Part shown: positions 32,959 through 41,515 of the stretch, piece by piece | Layout of the letters: every line of letters starts with the position of its first letter | Position numbering within the stretch: position 1 is the first letter of the stretch | Assembly: GCF_014653785.1 (NCBI RefSeq) | Contig: NZ_BNAS01000006.1 | Coordinates: forward strand, 372,001 to 436,000 | Length of the DNA stretch: 64,000 bases | DNA from: Promicromonospora soli | GTDB lineage: Bacteria > Actinomycetota > Actinomycetes > Actinomycetales > Cellulomonadaceae | Direction of reading: 5' to 3' | Translations under genes and position numbers: made by a program | The notes under the pieces: generated by a model | What the model saw: only the letters and a program-made list of their open reading frames with translations | Database searches by the model: none | What the model was told of the DNA's origin: nothing

Positions 32959-33414
32959 ATGGAGATCGTTCGGGGAGAGCGGGTAGCGCAGGAGATAGTG
33001 GGCCTGCACGAATCGGTGCGGATGGAAGAACTCAGAGATTTCTTCCCCCGTGCCATGACGGCAGCCGGCGAAGCTCTCGAAGCGCGGGGTGTGGACCCGG
33101 CAGGGCCGCCCGTGGCCCTTTACGAGGGCATGAGCGAGGGGACGTTCGAGGTGACGGCCGGGTTCCCGGTCCCCACAGGGGCCGCACCGTCGGACGACGT
33201 CGTCGTCGCGATGCTCCCTGGGGGCGCAACGGTCGAGGTGATCCACGAAGGGTCCTACGACGGCCTGTCGGACACCTACGAGGAGCTCACTGCCTGGTTC
33301 GAGGAGAACGGGATGACGCCGCCGACAGTGATGTGGGAGGAGTATCTCGTCGGACCTGAGAGCGGAGCGGATCCCAGCCACTGGCAGACTCGCATCGTGT
33401 ACCCGGTGGGCTGA
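32959..33414 (+). CDS. GyrI-like effector-binding domain protein
   Basis: The 151-residue protein has the AraC effector-binding/GyrI-like fold. It begins with a beta-alpha segment, then PVALYEGMSEGTFEVTAGFP, the pattern VEVIHEGSYDGLSDTYEEL, and WEEYLVGPESGADP with the conserved acidic ligand-site residues. Stand-alone members bind or hydrolyse small cyclic or cationic ligands. No DNA-binding domain is present. GGGGAC is a moderate ribosome-binding site. I saw no DevR-like box directly upstream. Confidence 0.82.
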   Translation: MEIVRGERVAQEIVGLHESVRMEELRDFFPRAMTAAGEALEARGVDPAGPPVALYEGMSEGTFEVTAGFPVPTGAAPSDDVVVAMLPGGATVEVIHEGSYDGLSDTYEELTAWFEENGMTPPTVMWEEYLVGPESGADPSHWQTRIVYPVG

Positions 33415-33435
33415 GCCGGGACAGGGCTGTCCGCG

Positions 33436-33550
33436 TCAGTTCTTCAGGATCTCTCCCGAGCTCTCCAGCACGCGCTGTGCCGTGCTCGGTTCGCGCTTCA
33501 AGGGAATGACCTCGACCGGCGCATCCTCTGCGCCGTTGTTGAGTCGCTCC
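33436..33550 (-). pseudogene. C-terminal remnant of a universal stress protein
   Basis: Reading the minus strand to the stop at 33436, the frame gives DAPVEVIPLKREPSTAQRVL and ends GEILKN. This aligns with the end of the complete USP at 41516 (GAPVEVVPLTGEPATAPLVV, ending GTILKN). Only about 30-38 residues remain. A short upstream stretch beginning VDPARDVVVPG resembles the region upstream of the P-type ATPase. A DevR-like box follows at 33607. Confidence 0.65.
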
Positions 33551-33594
33551 CTCGAGCCTGCCGGGCACGACGACGTCCCTGGCAGGGTCGACCG

Positions 33595-36033
33595 TCACGG
33601 GTCCACGGGACCTTCGCCGGCAGGGGGTCTGCGGTCTCTGCTCTCGTCTCTCCAGCGAACCTCCCAGATCTCGCCCGGCGCCAGCGCCCGTTGCTGGCCG
33701 TCGAGGGCCACGGTGATCGGCAGCTGCCGCGAGCGCTCCATGCCGACGGAGACACCGTCGTGGGCACAGCGCACGGTGATGCCCCAGTGGTCCCGGTAGC
33801 GGAGCCGGAGCTCCAGGGCGTCGAGCTCGTCGGGCAGCAGTGGCTCCAGCCGGAGCACGCCACCGGTGACGTCCAGCCCCGTGTAGCAGCGCTGGACCAG
33901 GTCGACGGCTCCGGCCATCGCGCCGAGGTGTATCCCCTCGGCGGTCGTTCCACCCTGGACGTCGCCGATGTCGCTGTCGAGCGCCTCACGGAAGAACCGC
34001 CACGAGGCGCTGCGGTCCCGGCTGGCAAGCACCCAGGCGTGCACGACCGCGCTCAGGGTCGATCCGTGGCTCGTGCGCGCCAGGTAGTAGTCCACCGTGC
34101 GGTCCAGCGCGGCGCGGTCGAGCTGGTAGCCGAGCGCTGCCAGAGCGTCGAGCACGCCTCGCTCGCCGAGGAGGAACAGGAGCATCAGGACGTCCGCCTG
34201 CTTGGACGCCTGGTAGCGGTTCACCGAGTCGTTCTCCGCCTCCAGGATCCGGTCGAGCCGCCGGACGACGCCGTAACGCGACCGGTACGCCGGCCAGTCC
34301 AGCTCCGCGAGCCGGTCGTAACCCTCGAACTGGCTGATCACACCGTCGCCGTGGAACACCACCCGCATCCGCCGGCTGACGTGGTCGAACAGATCCGTCT
34401 CGTGCTCGGTCAGCCTCAGACGCGACCGCAGGGCCTTCCGCTCCCGCTCGGGCAGCAGCGCCAGGGCCTCCAGGGCGTACCGGAGCACCCGGGTGACCAT
34501 GACGTTCGTGTACGCGTTGTTGTCGATCCCGGGGCGGTCCGCGTCCGGGTATCGGTCGTGGTACTCGTCGGGTCCGACCACGCCCCGAATGTCGTACCGG
34601 TCCGCGGCGGCGTCGTAGGTCGCGAGGCTGCACCAGAACCGGGCTATCTCCACGAGCATCTCGGTGCCGTAGCCATGCAGGAACGCGAGATCGCCACTGG
34701 CCTGGTAGTACTGCCAGACGTTGTGCGCCACCGCGATCCCCACGTGCCGCTGCAGATCGGTGTGGTCCTCGAGCCACCGGCCGGACACCGGGTTGAGATG
34801 CATTCGCTGCGTCTCGTCCCTGCCGTCGCTTCCGCTCTGCCACGGATACATCGCGCCCCGGTAACCGGCTTCGGCTGCCGCGCGCCGCGCCCGTGGCAGC
34901 CGTCGCCACCGGTACATGAGCAACGACCGAGCCACCTGGGGCAAGCGCAGGAGCAGGAACGGGAACACGAACAACTCGTCCCAGAAGATGTGCCCCCGAT
35001 AGGCCTCGCCGTGCAGGCCGCGTGCAGGCATGCCGACGTCGAGCTGCGTCGTGTGCTCGGACAGGGTCTGCAGCAGATGGAAGACGTACAGGTTCAACGC
35101 CAGCTGCGAGTCACCAGGTACGGCCACCTCGCTCGTCCGCCAGAGGCGTTCCCAGGCGCGCACGTGGTCCGCCAGCAGCTCGTCGAAGGGCGGGATGCGG
35201 ACCGCGTGCCGCCGGGCGGCGTGCAGGGACTCGGAGATCGCCTGGTCCTGCGAGGTATACATCGCTACCCGCTTCTCGACCGTCACCGGCACGCCCTGGG
35301 CCATGTCCAGCCACAGCCGCACGGCCGACTCGCCGGCAGTGTGGTCGAACGTGGCGGTCACCGGCTTCGACCGGTCATTGACCACGACCGTCATCGCCTG
35401 TGCGATCCGGATCTGCGACGTGGCGGTGCGGACCTGTAACCAGGCGACGCCCTCGTCCCTGTCGTAGCCCTCCGCGACGGGGACGAGATGCCGGCCGTCG
35501 AGGTCCCGGTACCGCGCGACCCCGGAGTTGGACACCCGACCGTCGAGGCCTGCGCGGACCTCGAGCCGCCCCGACCAGTTCTCCGCGACGAATGTCGTCT
35601 CCAGGGCAGCGACGTGCGGGTCGTGCATCGACACCAGCCGCCGTTGGGTAACGGCGAGCACCCGGCCGACCGAGTCGCGAAAACGGGTTCGCCGGGTCAG
35701 CAGCCCTCGTCGTGTGTCGAGATCCTGCCGGTGTTCCAGGACGTCTCCCCCGGCAAGGCTCAGCCAGTCCTGTCCGGGCGTACGGAAGGTGAGCGGCAGC
35801 CAGTTCGGTGCGTTGACCAGGTCCTCGTTCTCGACCGCGCGGCCTGCCACCGTCGACGTCAGCCGGTCGTAGCAGCCGGCGAAGTACGTGCCCGGGTAGT
35901 GCACGCCGTCGGCCGGCGACTCCGGTGCGGCGCCCCGGGTGGCGACATAGCCGTTTCCCAGGGTGCACAGGGCCTCCCTCAGGCCTTCGGCGGCTGGGTC
36001 GAAGCCCTCATACGACAGGGTGACGTGTTGCAT
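33595..36033 (-). CDS. Glycoside hydrolase family 65 disaccharide phosphorylase
   Basis: The 812-residue protein has the three GH65 parts: an N-terminal beta-sandwich (TLGNGYVATRGAAPESPADG), an (alpha/alpha)6 catalytic domain, and a C-terminal beta-sheet domain. The general-acid Glu is in RGVVGPDEYHDRY, and phosphate-loop residues lie in the HGSTLSAVVHAW segment. Family members phosphorolyse maltose, trehalose, kojibiose or nigerose to beta-glucose-1-phosphate and glucose, saving ATP. The specificity here is open. GGGGAGG precedes the ATG at 36033. It overlaps the beta-PGM-like gene by 26 bp. The extreme C-terminus runs into a DevR-like box and may be altered by a rearrangement. Confidence 0.92.
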   Translation of the reverse strand: MQHVTLSYEGFDPAAEGLREALCTLGNGYVATRGAAPESPADGVHYPGTYFAGCYDRLTSTVAGRAVENEDLVNAPNWLPLTFRTPGQDWLSLAGGDVLEHRQDLDTRRGLLTRRTRFRDSVGRVLAVTQRRLVSMHDPHVAALETTFVAENWSGRLEVRAGLDGRVSNSGVARYRDLDGRHLVPVAEGYDRDEGVAWLQVRTATSQIRIAQAMTVVVNDRSKPVTATFDHTAGESAVRLWLDMAQGVPVTVEKRVAMYTSQDQAISESLHAARRHAVRIPPFDELLADHVRAWERLWRTSEVAVPGDSQLALNLYVFHLLQTLSEHTTQLDVGMPARGLHGEAYRGHIFWDELFVFPFLLLRLPQVARSLLMYRWRRLPRARRAAAEAGYRGAMYPWQSGSDGRDETQRMHLNPVSGRWLEDHTDLQRHVGIAVAHNVWQYYQASGDLAFLHGYGTEMLVEIARFWCSLATYDAAADRYDIRGVVGPDEYHDRYPDADRPGIDNNAYTNVMVTRVLRYALEALALLPERERKALRSRLRLTEHETDLFDHVSRRMRVVFHGDGVISQFEGYDRLAELDWPAYRSRYGVVRRLDRILEAENDSVNRYQASKQADVLMLLFLLGERGVLDALAALGYQLDRAALDRTVDYYLARTSHGSTLSAVVHAWVLASRDRSASWRFFREALDSDIGDVQGGTTAEGIHLGAMAGAVDLVQRCYTGLDVTGGVLRLEPLLPDELDALELRLRYRDHWGITVRCAHDGVSVGMERSRQLPITVALDGQQRALAPGEIWEVRWRDESRDRRPPAGEGPVDP
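33607..33620. promoter_or_regulatory. Orphan DevR-like box next to the USP remnant
   Basis: GGGACCTTCGCCGG is preceded by TCCAC and lies within the last codons of the GH65 gene. It is upstream of the minus-strand USP remnant, so it is probably that lost gene's old promoter site. Confidence 0.45.
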
Positions 36034-36793
36034 CGTGCCTCCCCGCCACGGTGAGGTCGGCGAGGTCGCCGACCACGACATGGGCTCCTCGGCCCGCCAT
36101 GTCCTCGCTGATCCGGCCGTGCCGGTCCACGCCGATCACCAGTCCGAACCCGCCCCGGTGGCCGGCCTCGATGCCGACCAGGGCGTCCTCGATCAGCGCG
36201 CAGCGGCCGGGCGGCACCGCGAGACGCCTCGCGGCCTCCAGGAACAATGCCGGGTCCGGTTTACCCGCGAGCCCGAGCCGCTCTGCGTCGAGACCGTCCA
36301 CCCTCACGTCCACCAGGGCCTCCACACCCGCGGCCCGCAGCACCGGCCCGCAGTTGCGGCTCGCCGACACGGCCGCGATGGCGGTCCCGCGATCCCGCAG
36401 TTCGTGCAGGAAGGCCAGCGTGGACCCGAACGCCTGGACCCCGTGGTCCCGGACCTCGTCAAGGAAGTATCGGTTCTTCCGGTTCAGCAGCGACTCGAGG
36501 GTATCCGCCCCGTCTTCGCCCAGCTCGGGCAGCGCGATCCCCCGCGAGCCGAGGAAGCCACGGGCACCGTCTTCTCGCGACCGGCCGTCGACGAAGCGCA
36601 CGTAGTCGGCTTCGACGTCGAACGGCGGCAAGCTGACACCGGCCCGAGGACCTTGGTCCCGGAGCAGCTCGTCGAACGCTCGCTTCCAGGCTGCCGCATG
36701 AATGCGAGCGGTGTCCGTGATGACGCCGTCCGTGTCGAGGACGACGGCGTCGATGGCCCCCAGGTCCAGCCTGGCGCGGCGCGTCGTTGTCAC
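36008..36793 (-). CDS. HAD-family beta-phosphoglucomutase-like enzyme
   Basis: The 261-residue protein has the HAD nucleophile and acid/base pair in VVLDTDGVITDTARIHAAAW (Asp20 and Asp22). It also has the VSASRNCGPVLRAAGVE motif, the lysine in GLAGKPDPALFLEAA, and the acidic motif ALIEDALVGIEAG. This arrangement is typical of beta-PGM, which turns beta-glucose-1-phosphate into glucose-6-phosphate. The neighbouring GH65 phosphorylase supplies exactly that substrate. The GTG at 36793 is chosen for GGGG at proper spacing. The gene sits in a flavodoxin-HAD-GH65 operon behind the box at 37428. Confidence 0.9.
   Translation of the reverse strand: MTTTRRARLDLGAIDAVVLDTDGVITDTARIHAAAWKRAFDELLRDQGPRAGVSLPPFDVEADYVRFVDGRSREDGARGFLGSRGIALPELGEDGADTLESLLNRKNRYFLDEVRDHGVQAFGSTLAFLHELRDRGTAIAAVSASRNCGPVLRAAGVEALVDVRVDGLDAERLGLAGKPDPALFLEAARRLAVPPGRCALIEDALVGIEAGHRGGFGLVIGVDRHGRISEDMAGRGAHVVVGDLADLTVAGRHDATRHPVV
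36647..36660. promoter_or_regulatory. Near-perfect DevR-like palindrome inside the HAD gene
   Basis: AGGACCTTGGTCCC differs from a perfect palindrome only at the first base, but it lies about 135 bp inside the coding sequence (codons for RDQGPRA). It may be chance in GC-rich DNA or an internal site for GH65. Confidence 0.35.
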
Positions 36794-36818
36794 GTCGTCA
36801 TCCCCTTTCACTGTGGAG

Positions 36819-37346
36819 TCAGGAGATCGGTCTGCTGGGCCGTCGCGCCGCGGTCTCGGCGCCCAGAACGCTCCCCCACACTCGGGCTCGATCAAGCTCG
36901 CCGTCGACCAGAGGACCGGCAATGTCGGTGACCCGGAAGCTTGCGGGAGCGGCGACGAGGGAGTAACCCAGCCGGTCCAGCCGGCGGCTCGCCGCGCGCG
37001 CTGCGGAGCCCGGGATGCGCGAGGCCACCCGGGTGTCGAACGTCGTGGCTTCCGTCTCAGCCTTGACTCCTGGAAGAGCGCCGAGCCACTCGCGGATGCC
37101 GCGATCGCGTGAGACGACGGCTGCGGACCGCTGGGCGGCATCACGCCTGGTCGTTGGGCGCGACATGCTGAAGGCGTGGGTCGGCCCGCCGACCACCAAC
37201 AGCGTGACGTCGGCAGGCACGGTGACGGGCGCCGCCCCCACCTCGACGACGTCGGCGTGCATCGACGCCTCGATCCCCTCCCCGATCGCCCGCGCGACCG
37301 CCTCGGTGTTGCCGAACATGGACTCGTAGACCACGAGCGCGCGCAT
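36819..37346 (-). CDS. Flavodoxin domain protein
   Basis: The 175-residue protein starts MRALVVYESMFGNTEAVARA (FMN phosphate loop), with LLVVGGPTHAFSMSRP as the second FMN loop. The C-terminal GPLVDGELDRARVWGSVLG parallels the copy at 20330. AGGAGG with good spacing precedes the ATG at 37346. It is the first gene of the minus-strand operon with the beta-PGM-like and GH65 genes. It diverges from the Acg-like nitroreductase, sharing the box at 37428. It is a plausible electron donor for PflA or a nitroreductase, which is an inference. Confidence 0.88.
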   Translation of the reverse strand: MRALVVYESMFGNTEAVARAIGEGIEASMHADVVEVGAAPVTVPADVTLLVVGGPTHAFSMSRPTTRRDAAQRSAAVVSRDRGIREWLGALPGVKAETEATTFDTRVASRIPGSAARAASRRLDRLGYSLVAAPASFRVTDIAGPLVDGELDRARVWGSVLGAETAARRPSRPIS

Positions 37347-37427
37347 CGCAATTACCTCCTGTGATTGGTAGTTCCACACTCCTTTGCTGACGCCATGGGA
37401 TGTCAGGGGCGTCCGGCCCGGGTCTGC

Positions 37428-37441
37428 GGGACGTTGGTCCC
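37428..37441. promoter_or_regulatory. DevR-like box between flavodoxin operon and acg-like gene
   Basis: GGGACGTTGGTCCC has one mismatch, and its outer arms GGGAC/GTCCC are perfect. It is 82 bp upstream of the flavodoxin start and 92 bp upstream of the nitroreductase start, so one site could serve both directions. Confidence 0.75.
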
Positions 37442-37532
37442 TGCCCAGAGCCTGCCCGCTCACGGAGACTGGGATTGCCGGCCGCGGAGCGGTCAATACA
37501 TCCGGCAGACGGTCACCTGAAGGGAGAAGGTC

Positions 37533-38492
37533 ATGGATGTCGTCGACGCACGGGTGGAGAGGATCCTGAGGGCAGGGGCGAGCGCTCCGAGCGTGTTCAA
37601 CACCCAGCCCTGGCAGGTGAAGGTCACGGACCACATCGTGGCCGTCCGTGCGGATCCGTCGCGGCAGCTTCACCACTCCGACCCGCACGGCCGCGAGATG
37701 CTGATCAGCTGCGGAGCCTTCCTGTTCAACGCCAGGACAGCCGCTCGCCGCGAGTCGCTGACTGCCGCGGTCAAGGTGCTGCCCGACCCGTCCGACGACC
37801 TGCTGGTTGCCGAGGTCGAGCTCGAGCCAGGCCCAGAGCCCAACATGGACGAGCTCGAGCTGTCCGTGGCGATCGCGCGACGCGCCACGTCACGAGTCCC
37901 GTTCGACGACCAGCCGCTGTTCACAGACGTCCTGATGGCCATCCAGCAGGCTGCCCGTGACGAGGGCGCGGAACTGCGCCTGATCCAACCCTCCGAGCCC
38001 GTGCGTGAGGAGGTCATGGGACTCGTGCGCCGGGCAGAGGCCCTCGCCGCGGAGGACCCGGTCGCCCGCGGCGAGGAGGCGGCCTGGACCACCACAGACG
38101 CGGACCGCTCCGACGGCATCCCCCAGGAGCTGCTCGGCCCGGAGCCAGTCAACGACCAGGCGCCGGTACGACGGTTCCTCGCCAGCGCGGGGAGTACACA
38201 GTTCGAGGAGCGGTCCACGACGGCGGTGCTCTGGACACGTGGTGACTCTGCCCGGGACTGGATCTGCGCGGGTCAGGCGCTGGAGCACGTGCTGCTGGTC
38301 GCTACCACCTACTTCGTCCACGCGTCGTTCGCGACCACCGTCCTGGAGAACCCGACGACCCGCCACGACCTGCGCCGAGTCCTGTCACTCGAGGGAGCAC
38401 CACAGATGCTGATGCGGCTGGGGTACAGCTCGTTGCCGATGCACACACCTCGCCGCTCCACCCACCAAGCGACCGCGCACCACGACGAGTGA
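37533..38492 (+). CDS. Acg family FMN-binding nitroreductase-like protein
   Basis: The 319-residue protein begins with a nitroreductase half-domain (RILRAGASAPSVFNTQPWQV) and has RRATSRVPFDDQPL. The second half contains TAVLWTRGDSARDWICAGQA and ends with PQMLMRLGYSSLPMHTPRR. This is the pattern of Mycobacterium tuberculosis Acg (Rv2032) and Rv3131, DosR-regulon proteins that bind FMN but lack normal nitroreductase activity. AAGGGAGAAGG lies before the ATG. A C-terminal scrap of a second copy is found at 57305. Confidence 0.9.
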   Translation: MDVVDARVERILRAGASAPSVFNTQPWQVKVTDHIVAVRADPSRQLHHSDPHGREMLISCGAFLFNARTAARRESLTAAVKVLPDPSDDLLVAEVELEPGPEPNMDELELSVAIARRATSRVPFDDQPLFTDVLMAIQQAARDEGAELRLIQPSEPVREEVMGLVRRAEALAAEDPVARGEEAAWTTTDADRSDGIPQELLGPEPVNDQAPVRRFLASAGSTQFEERSTTAVLWTRGDSARDWICAGQALEHVLLVATTYFVHASFATTVLENPTTRHDLRRVLSLEGAPQMLMRLGYSSLPMHTPRRSTHQATAHHDE

Positions 38493-38527
38493 TGGACGAC
38501 GCGCGACGTCGGTCCGGTCCTTAGCGT

Positions 38528-41383
38528 TTACCTACGCCACCCCGCCGGGATGCCGTGAGCGCCAGACCAGCTTGCGGAGCTCGTCGAACCAGAGCACGGA
38601 CGAGGCCATCGCGACCGCGACGCCCCAGTGCGCGAGGTCGAGGCCAGCCGTCCCGAAGGCGACCTGGAGGAAGGCACCTGCACGACGGCGATCTGGAGCA
38701 CCAGGCCCAGGCCGATCGCTGCCCAAAGCCAGCGGCCCGTGAACATCCGGTGGAACGCGCTGGTGGTCTCCGACCGGGAGTTGAGCACGTTGAACAGCTG
38801 CGCGAGGACAAGCGTGGTGAACCCGGCGGTGCGGGCCACCGTGAGGGAGTCGGTTCCCTCGACCAGCCCGCCCGGCAGGAAGATGTCGATGGTCAGCAGG
38901 GTTGCCACGCCCATGACGAACCCGATGGTCAGGACGCCCGTCCACATCCGCGCGTCGATGATCCGATCGTTGATGCCGCGCGGGGGACGTGCCATGACGT
39001 CGTCGGTCTCCGGGTCCACGCCCATGGCAAGGGCCGGCCCGGAGTCGGTCACGAGGTTGATCCACAGGATCTGCGTGGCCAGCAGCGGCACGACGACGGC
39101 CTCGCCGCCGGCCGCTCCCTCCAGGCCGACGACCCCGGCCAGCACTACGCCGAGGAGCACCGTGAAGACCTCGCCCATGTTTGACGAGAGCAGGTAGCGC
39201 AGGAACTTCTTGATGTTGTCGAAGATGATCCGGCCCTGGCGCACGGCGGCGACGATGGTGGCGAAGTTGTCGTCGCCCAGGATCATCTTGGCCGACTCCT
39301 TGGTCACCTCGGTCCCCGTAATGCCCATGGCCACGCCGATGTCGGCGGTCTTCAGGGCGGGGGCGTCGTTCACGCCGTCGCCGGTCATGGCGACCACGTG
39401 CCCGTCGGCCTGGAGGGCGTCGACGATCTGCAGCTTGTTCTGCGGCGCGACGCGGGCGTAGACGGACACGGTCCGCGTGGTCTCGCGCAGACCCTCGGCG
39501 TCGAGGCCGTCGAGCTCCGTGCCGCTGACCGCGCGCGCGCCGGGCTCCACGATGCCGAGGTCGCCGGCGATCCGGGTGGCGGTGACCGGGTGGTCGCCGG
39601 TGATCATCATGACGCGGATGCCGGCCCGGCGGGCCTCGGCGACCGCCGCCGCGACCTCGGGGCGTGGCGGGTCGATGATGCCGACCACACCGAGGTAGAC
39701 CAGGTCGGACTCGTGCTCCTCCAGCCCCTGGGCGCCAAGGCCTTCCGCGACCCGCCGGTAGGCGACGCCGAGCGTGCGGTACGCCTGCTGCGACAGGCGC
39801 TCGACGTCACCGAGCGCCCTCGCCCGGCGCTCCTCGTCCAGCGGGACGGTCCGGTCGCCGACCTGTATCTCGGTGCAGCGAGGCAGGAGCACGTCCGGTG
39901 CGCCCTTGGTGACCAGCGCCCAGGCGCCGTCGCCCGGCGGATCCACCAGCGCGGACATCATCTTGCGCTCGGACGTGAACGGGACCTCCCCGCGGCGCTC
40001 GAAGCCCGCGACTCGGTCCACGGTGCCGGTGAGCTTGTGCGCGGCCACAAGGAAGGCGGCCTCGGTGGGGTCACCCTGCACGGTCCACTCACCGTCGCGC
40101 TCGACGAGCTGGGCGTCGTTGGCCAGCGAGCCGCCGCCCAGCACCATGGACACTTCCCGGACGAGCTGCTCGTCAGTGAGCGGCTGGCCGACACCGTCCC
40201 CGCCGGTTCGCGCCTCGCCGTCGGGCCGATATCCCACTCCGGTGAGGGTGACCTCGCCGGAGGCGGTGAACACCCGCTGGATGGTCATCTCGTTCTTCGT
40301 CAGGGTGCCGGTCTTGTCCGAGGCGATCACCGAGGCCGAACCGAGCGTCTCCGCGGAGTGCAGCTTCTTGACCACGGCGTTCCGGCGCGCCATGCTCTGG
40401 ACTCCGACGGCCAGGACCACCGACAGGATCGCGGGCAGCCCTTCGGGTACGGCGGCCACTGCGAGCGAGACGCCGAGCAGCAAGACGGTGACGAGGTCCG
40501 ACGCCGTGCGGACGTCGTTGACGACTGCTGCCAGGACCATCACGACGGCGGCGATGCCGATCACCGTGAGGCCGAGAACCTTGCTCACCCGCGAGATCTC
40601 TCGTTGCAGCGGGGTGACCTCTTCGTCGGTGGCGTCGAGCAGCTCGGCGATGGCCCCCATCTCGGTGTCCATCCCGGTGGCCACCACGACGGCGCGGCCG
40701 ACGCCCTGGGCGACGGCGGTGCCCTTGTAGACCATGTCGAACCGGTCGCCCAGCGGCGCCGGGGCCGCGAGCACCGCAGCGTCCTTGAGGACGGCCTCGC
40801 TTTCTCCGGTCAGCGAGGACTCCTGGACGCGCAGCGCCGTCGCGCTCAGCAGGCGCGCGTCAGCGCCGACGGCGTCGCCCTCGGTGAGCATGAGCACGTC
40901 ACCGCGCACGAGCTCGGTCGACCGCGCGGTGACCCGGCGCCCGTCGCGCAGCACGGTGGAACTCGCCTCCGTCATGGAGCGGAGCGCCGCGACGGCGCCC
41001 TCCGCCTTGCTCTCCTGAACCAGGCCGAGCACCGCGTTGAGCACGACGATGGCGGCGATCACCACAGCGTCGACGGGCACGCCCTCCGCTCCCTCGACCC
41101 ACCAGACGGTCACCGAGATGGCTACAGCCACCAGCAGCAAGGCCACCAGTGGGTCCCGGAACTGGTCCAGGACCTTGCGCCAGAGCGGCACAGGTGGTCT
41201 GGACCGCAGCTGATTCGGGCCGTCCGCGGCCAGGCGGCGCGCGGCCTCGGCCTCGTTCAGCCCGACGGACGGGTCGACGCCGAGCTCGCGGGCGACGTCG
41301 TCCGCCGCCCGCACCGACGGATCGAAGGGCAGACCAGCGGGCGCGGCGACGGACGACGGCTGGGCAGACCTCGGAGTGGCCAC
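38528..41383 (-). CDS. P2-type cation ATPase, CtpF-like, with frameshifted C-terminus
   Basis: The 951-residue frame has the cation-ATPase N-domain (ELGVDPSVGLNEAEAARRLA), the TGES loop (SSLTGESEAV), the phosphorylation site ASDKTGTLTKNE, the KGAPDVLL motif, and MTGDGVNDAPALKTADIGVA. P2A-type membrane segments follow (VAAVPEGLPAILSVV, NLVTDSGPALAMG). It resembles Ca-ATPase-like CtpF of the mycobacterial DosR regulon. Near 38672-38678 the expected continuation (PFLQVAFGTAGLDLAHWGVA) is in another frame, so the last 40-odd residues as read are out of frame and the last helix is lost. This is a real one-base deletion or a sequencing error. It diverges from a USP gene. Confidence 0.85.
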   Translation of the reverse strand: MATPRSAQPSSVAAPAGLPFDPSVRAADDVARELGVDPSVGLNEAEAARRLAADGPNQLRSRPPVPLWRKVLDQFRDPLVALLLVAVAISVTVWWVEGAEGVPVDAVVIAAIVVLNAVLGLVQESKAEGAVAALRSMTEASSTVLRDGRRVTARSTELVRGDVLMLTEGDAVGADARLLSATALRVQESSLTGESEAVLKDAAVLAAPAPLGDRFDMVYKGTAVAQGVGRAVVVATGMDTEMGAIAELLDATDEEVTPLQREISRVSKVLGLTVIGIAAVVMVLAAVVNDVRTASDLVTVLLLGVSLAVAAVPEGLPAILSVVLAVGVQSMARRNAVVKKLHSAETLGSASVIASDKTGTLTKNEMTIQRVFTASGEVTLTGVGYRPDGEARTGGDGVGQPLTDEQLVREVSMVLGGGSLANDAQLVERDGEWTVQGDPTEAAFLVAAHKLTGTVDRVAGFERRGEVPFTSERKMMSALVDPPGDGAWALVTKGAPDVLLPRCTEIQVGDRTVPLDEERRARALGDVERLSQQAYRTLGVAYRRVAEGLGAQGLEEHESDLVYLGVVGIIDPPRPEVAAAVAEARRAGIRVMMITGDHPVTATRIAGDLGIVEPGARAVSGTELDGLDAEGLRETTRTVSVYARVAPQNKLQIVDALQADGHVVAMTGDGVNDAPALKTADIGVAMGITGTEVTKESAKMILGDDNFATIVAAVRQGRIIFDNIKKFLRYLLSSNMGEVFTVLLGVVLAGVVGLEGAAGGEAVVVPLLATQILWINLVTDSGPALAMGVDPETDDVMARPPRGINDRIIDARMWTGVLTIGFVMGVATLLTIDIFLPGGLVEGTDSLTVARTAGFTTLVLAQLFNVLNSRSETTSAFHRMFTGRWLWAAIGLGLVLQIAVVQVPSSRSPSGRLASTSRTGASRSRWPRPCSGSTSSASWSGAHGIPAGWRR

Positions 41384-41417
41384 ACAGCGATCATTCCATC
41401 GACGGCCGACAGCACAT

Positions 41418-41431
41418 CGGCCGAAGGTCCC
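41418..41431 (-). promoter_or_regulatory. DevR-like box between CtpF-like ATPase and usp
   Basis: On the minus strand this reads GGGACCTTCGGCCG with the extended flank ATCGAC. It is 35 bp upstream of the ATPase start and 85 bp upstream of the USP start. Confidence 0.6.
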
Positions 41432-41515
41432 GTCGATCGGTGACCGTTGCCCCTCCCGCGTGCCGGCCCAACCCGGCAGTCTCGGAAGAAACGACACGAG
41501 GAGGGACGGATCACG

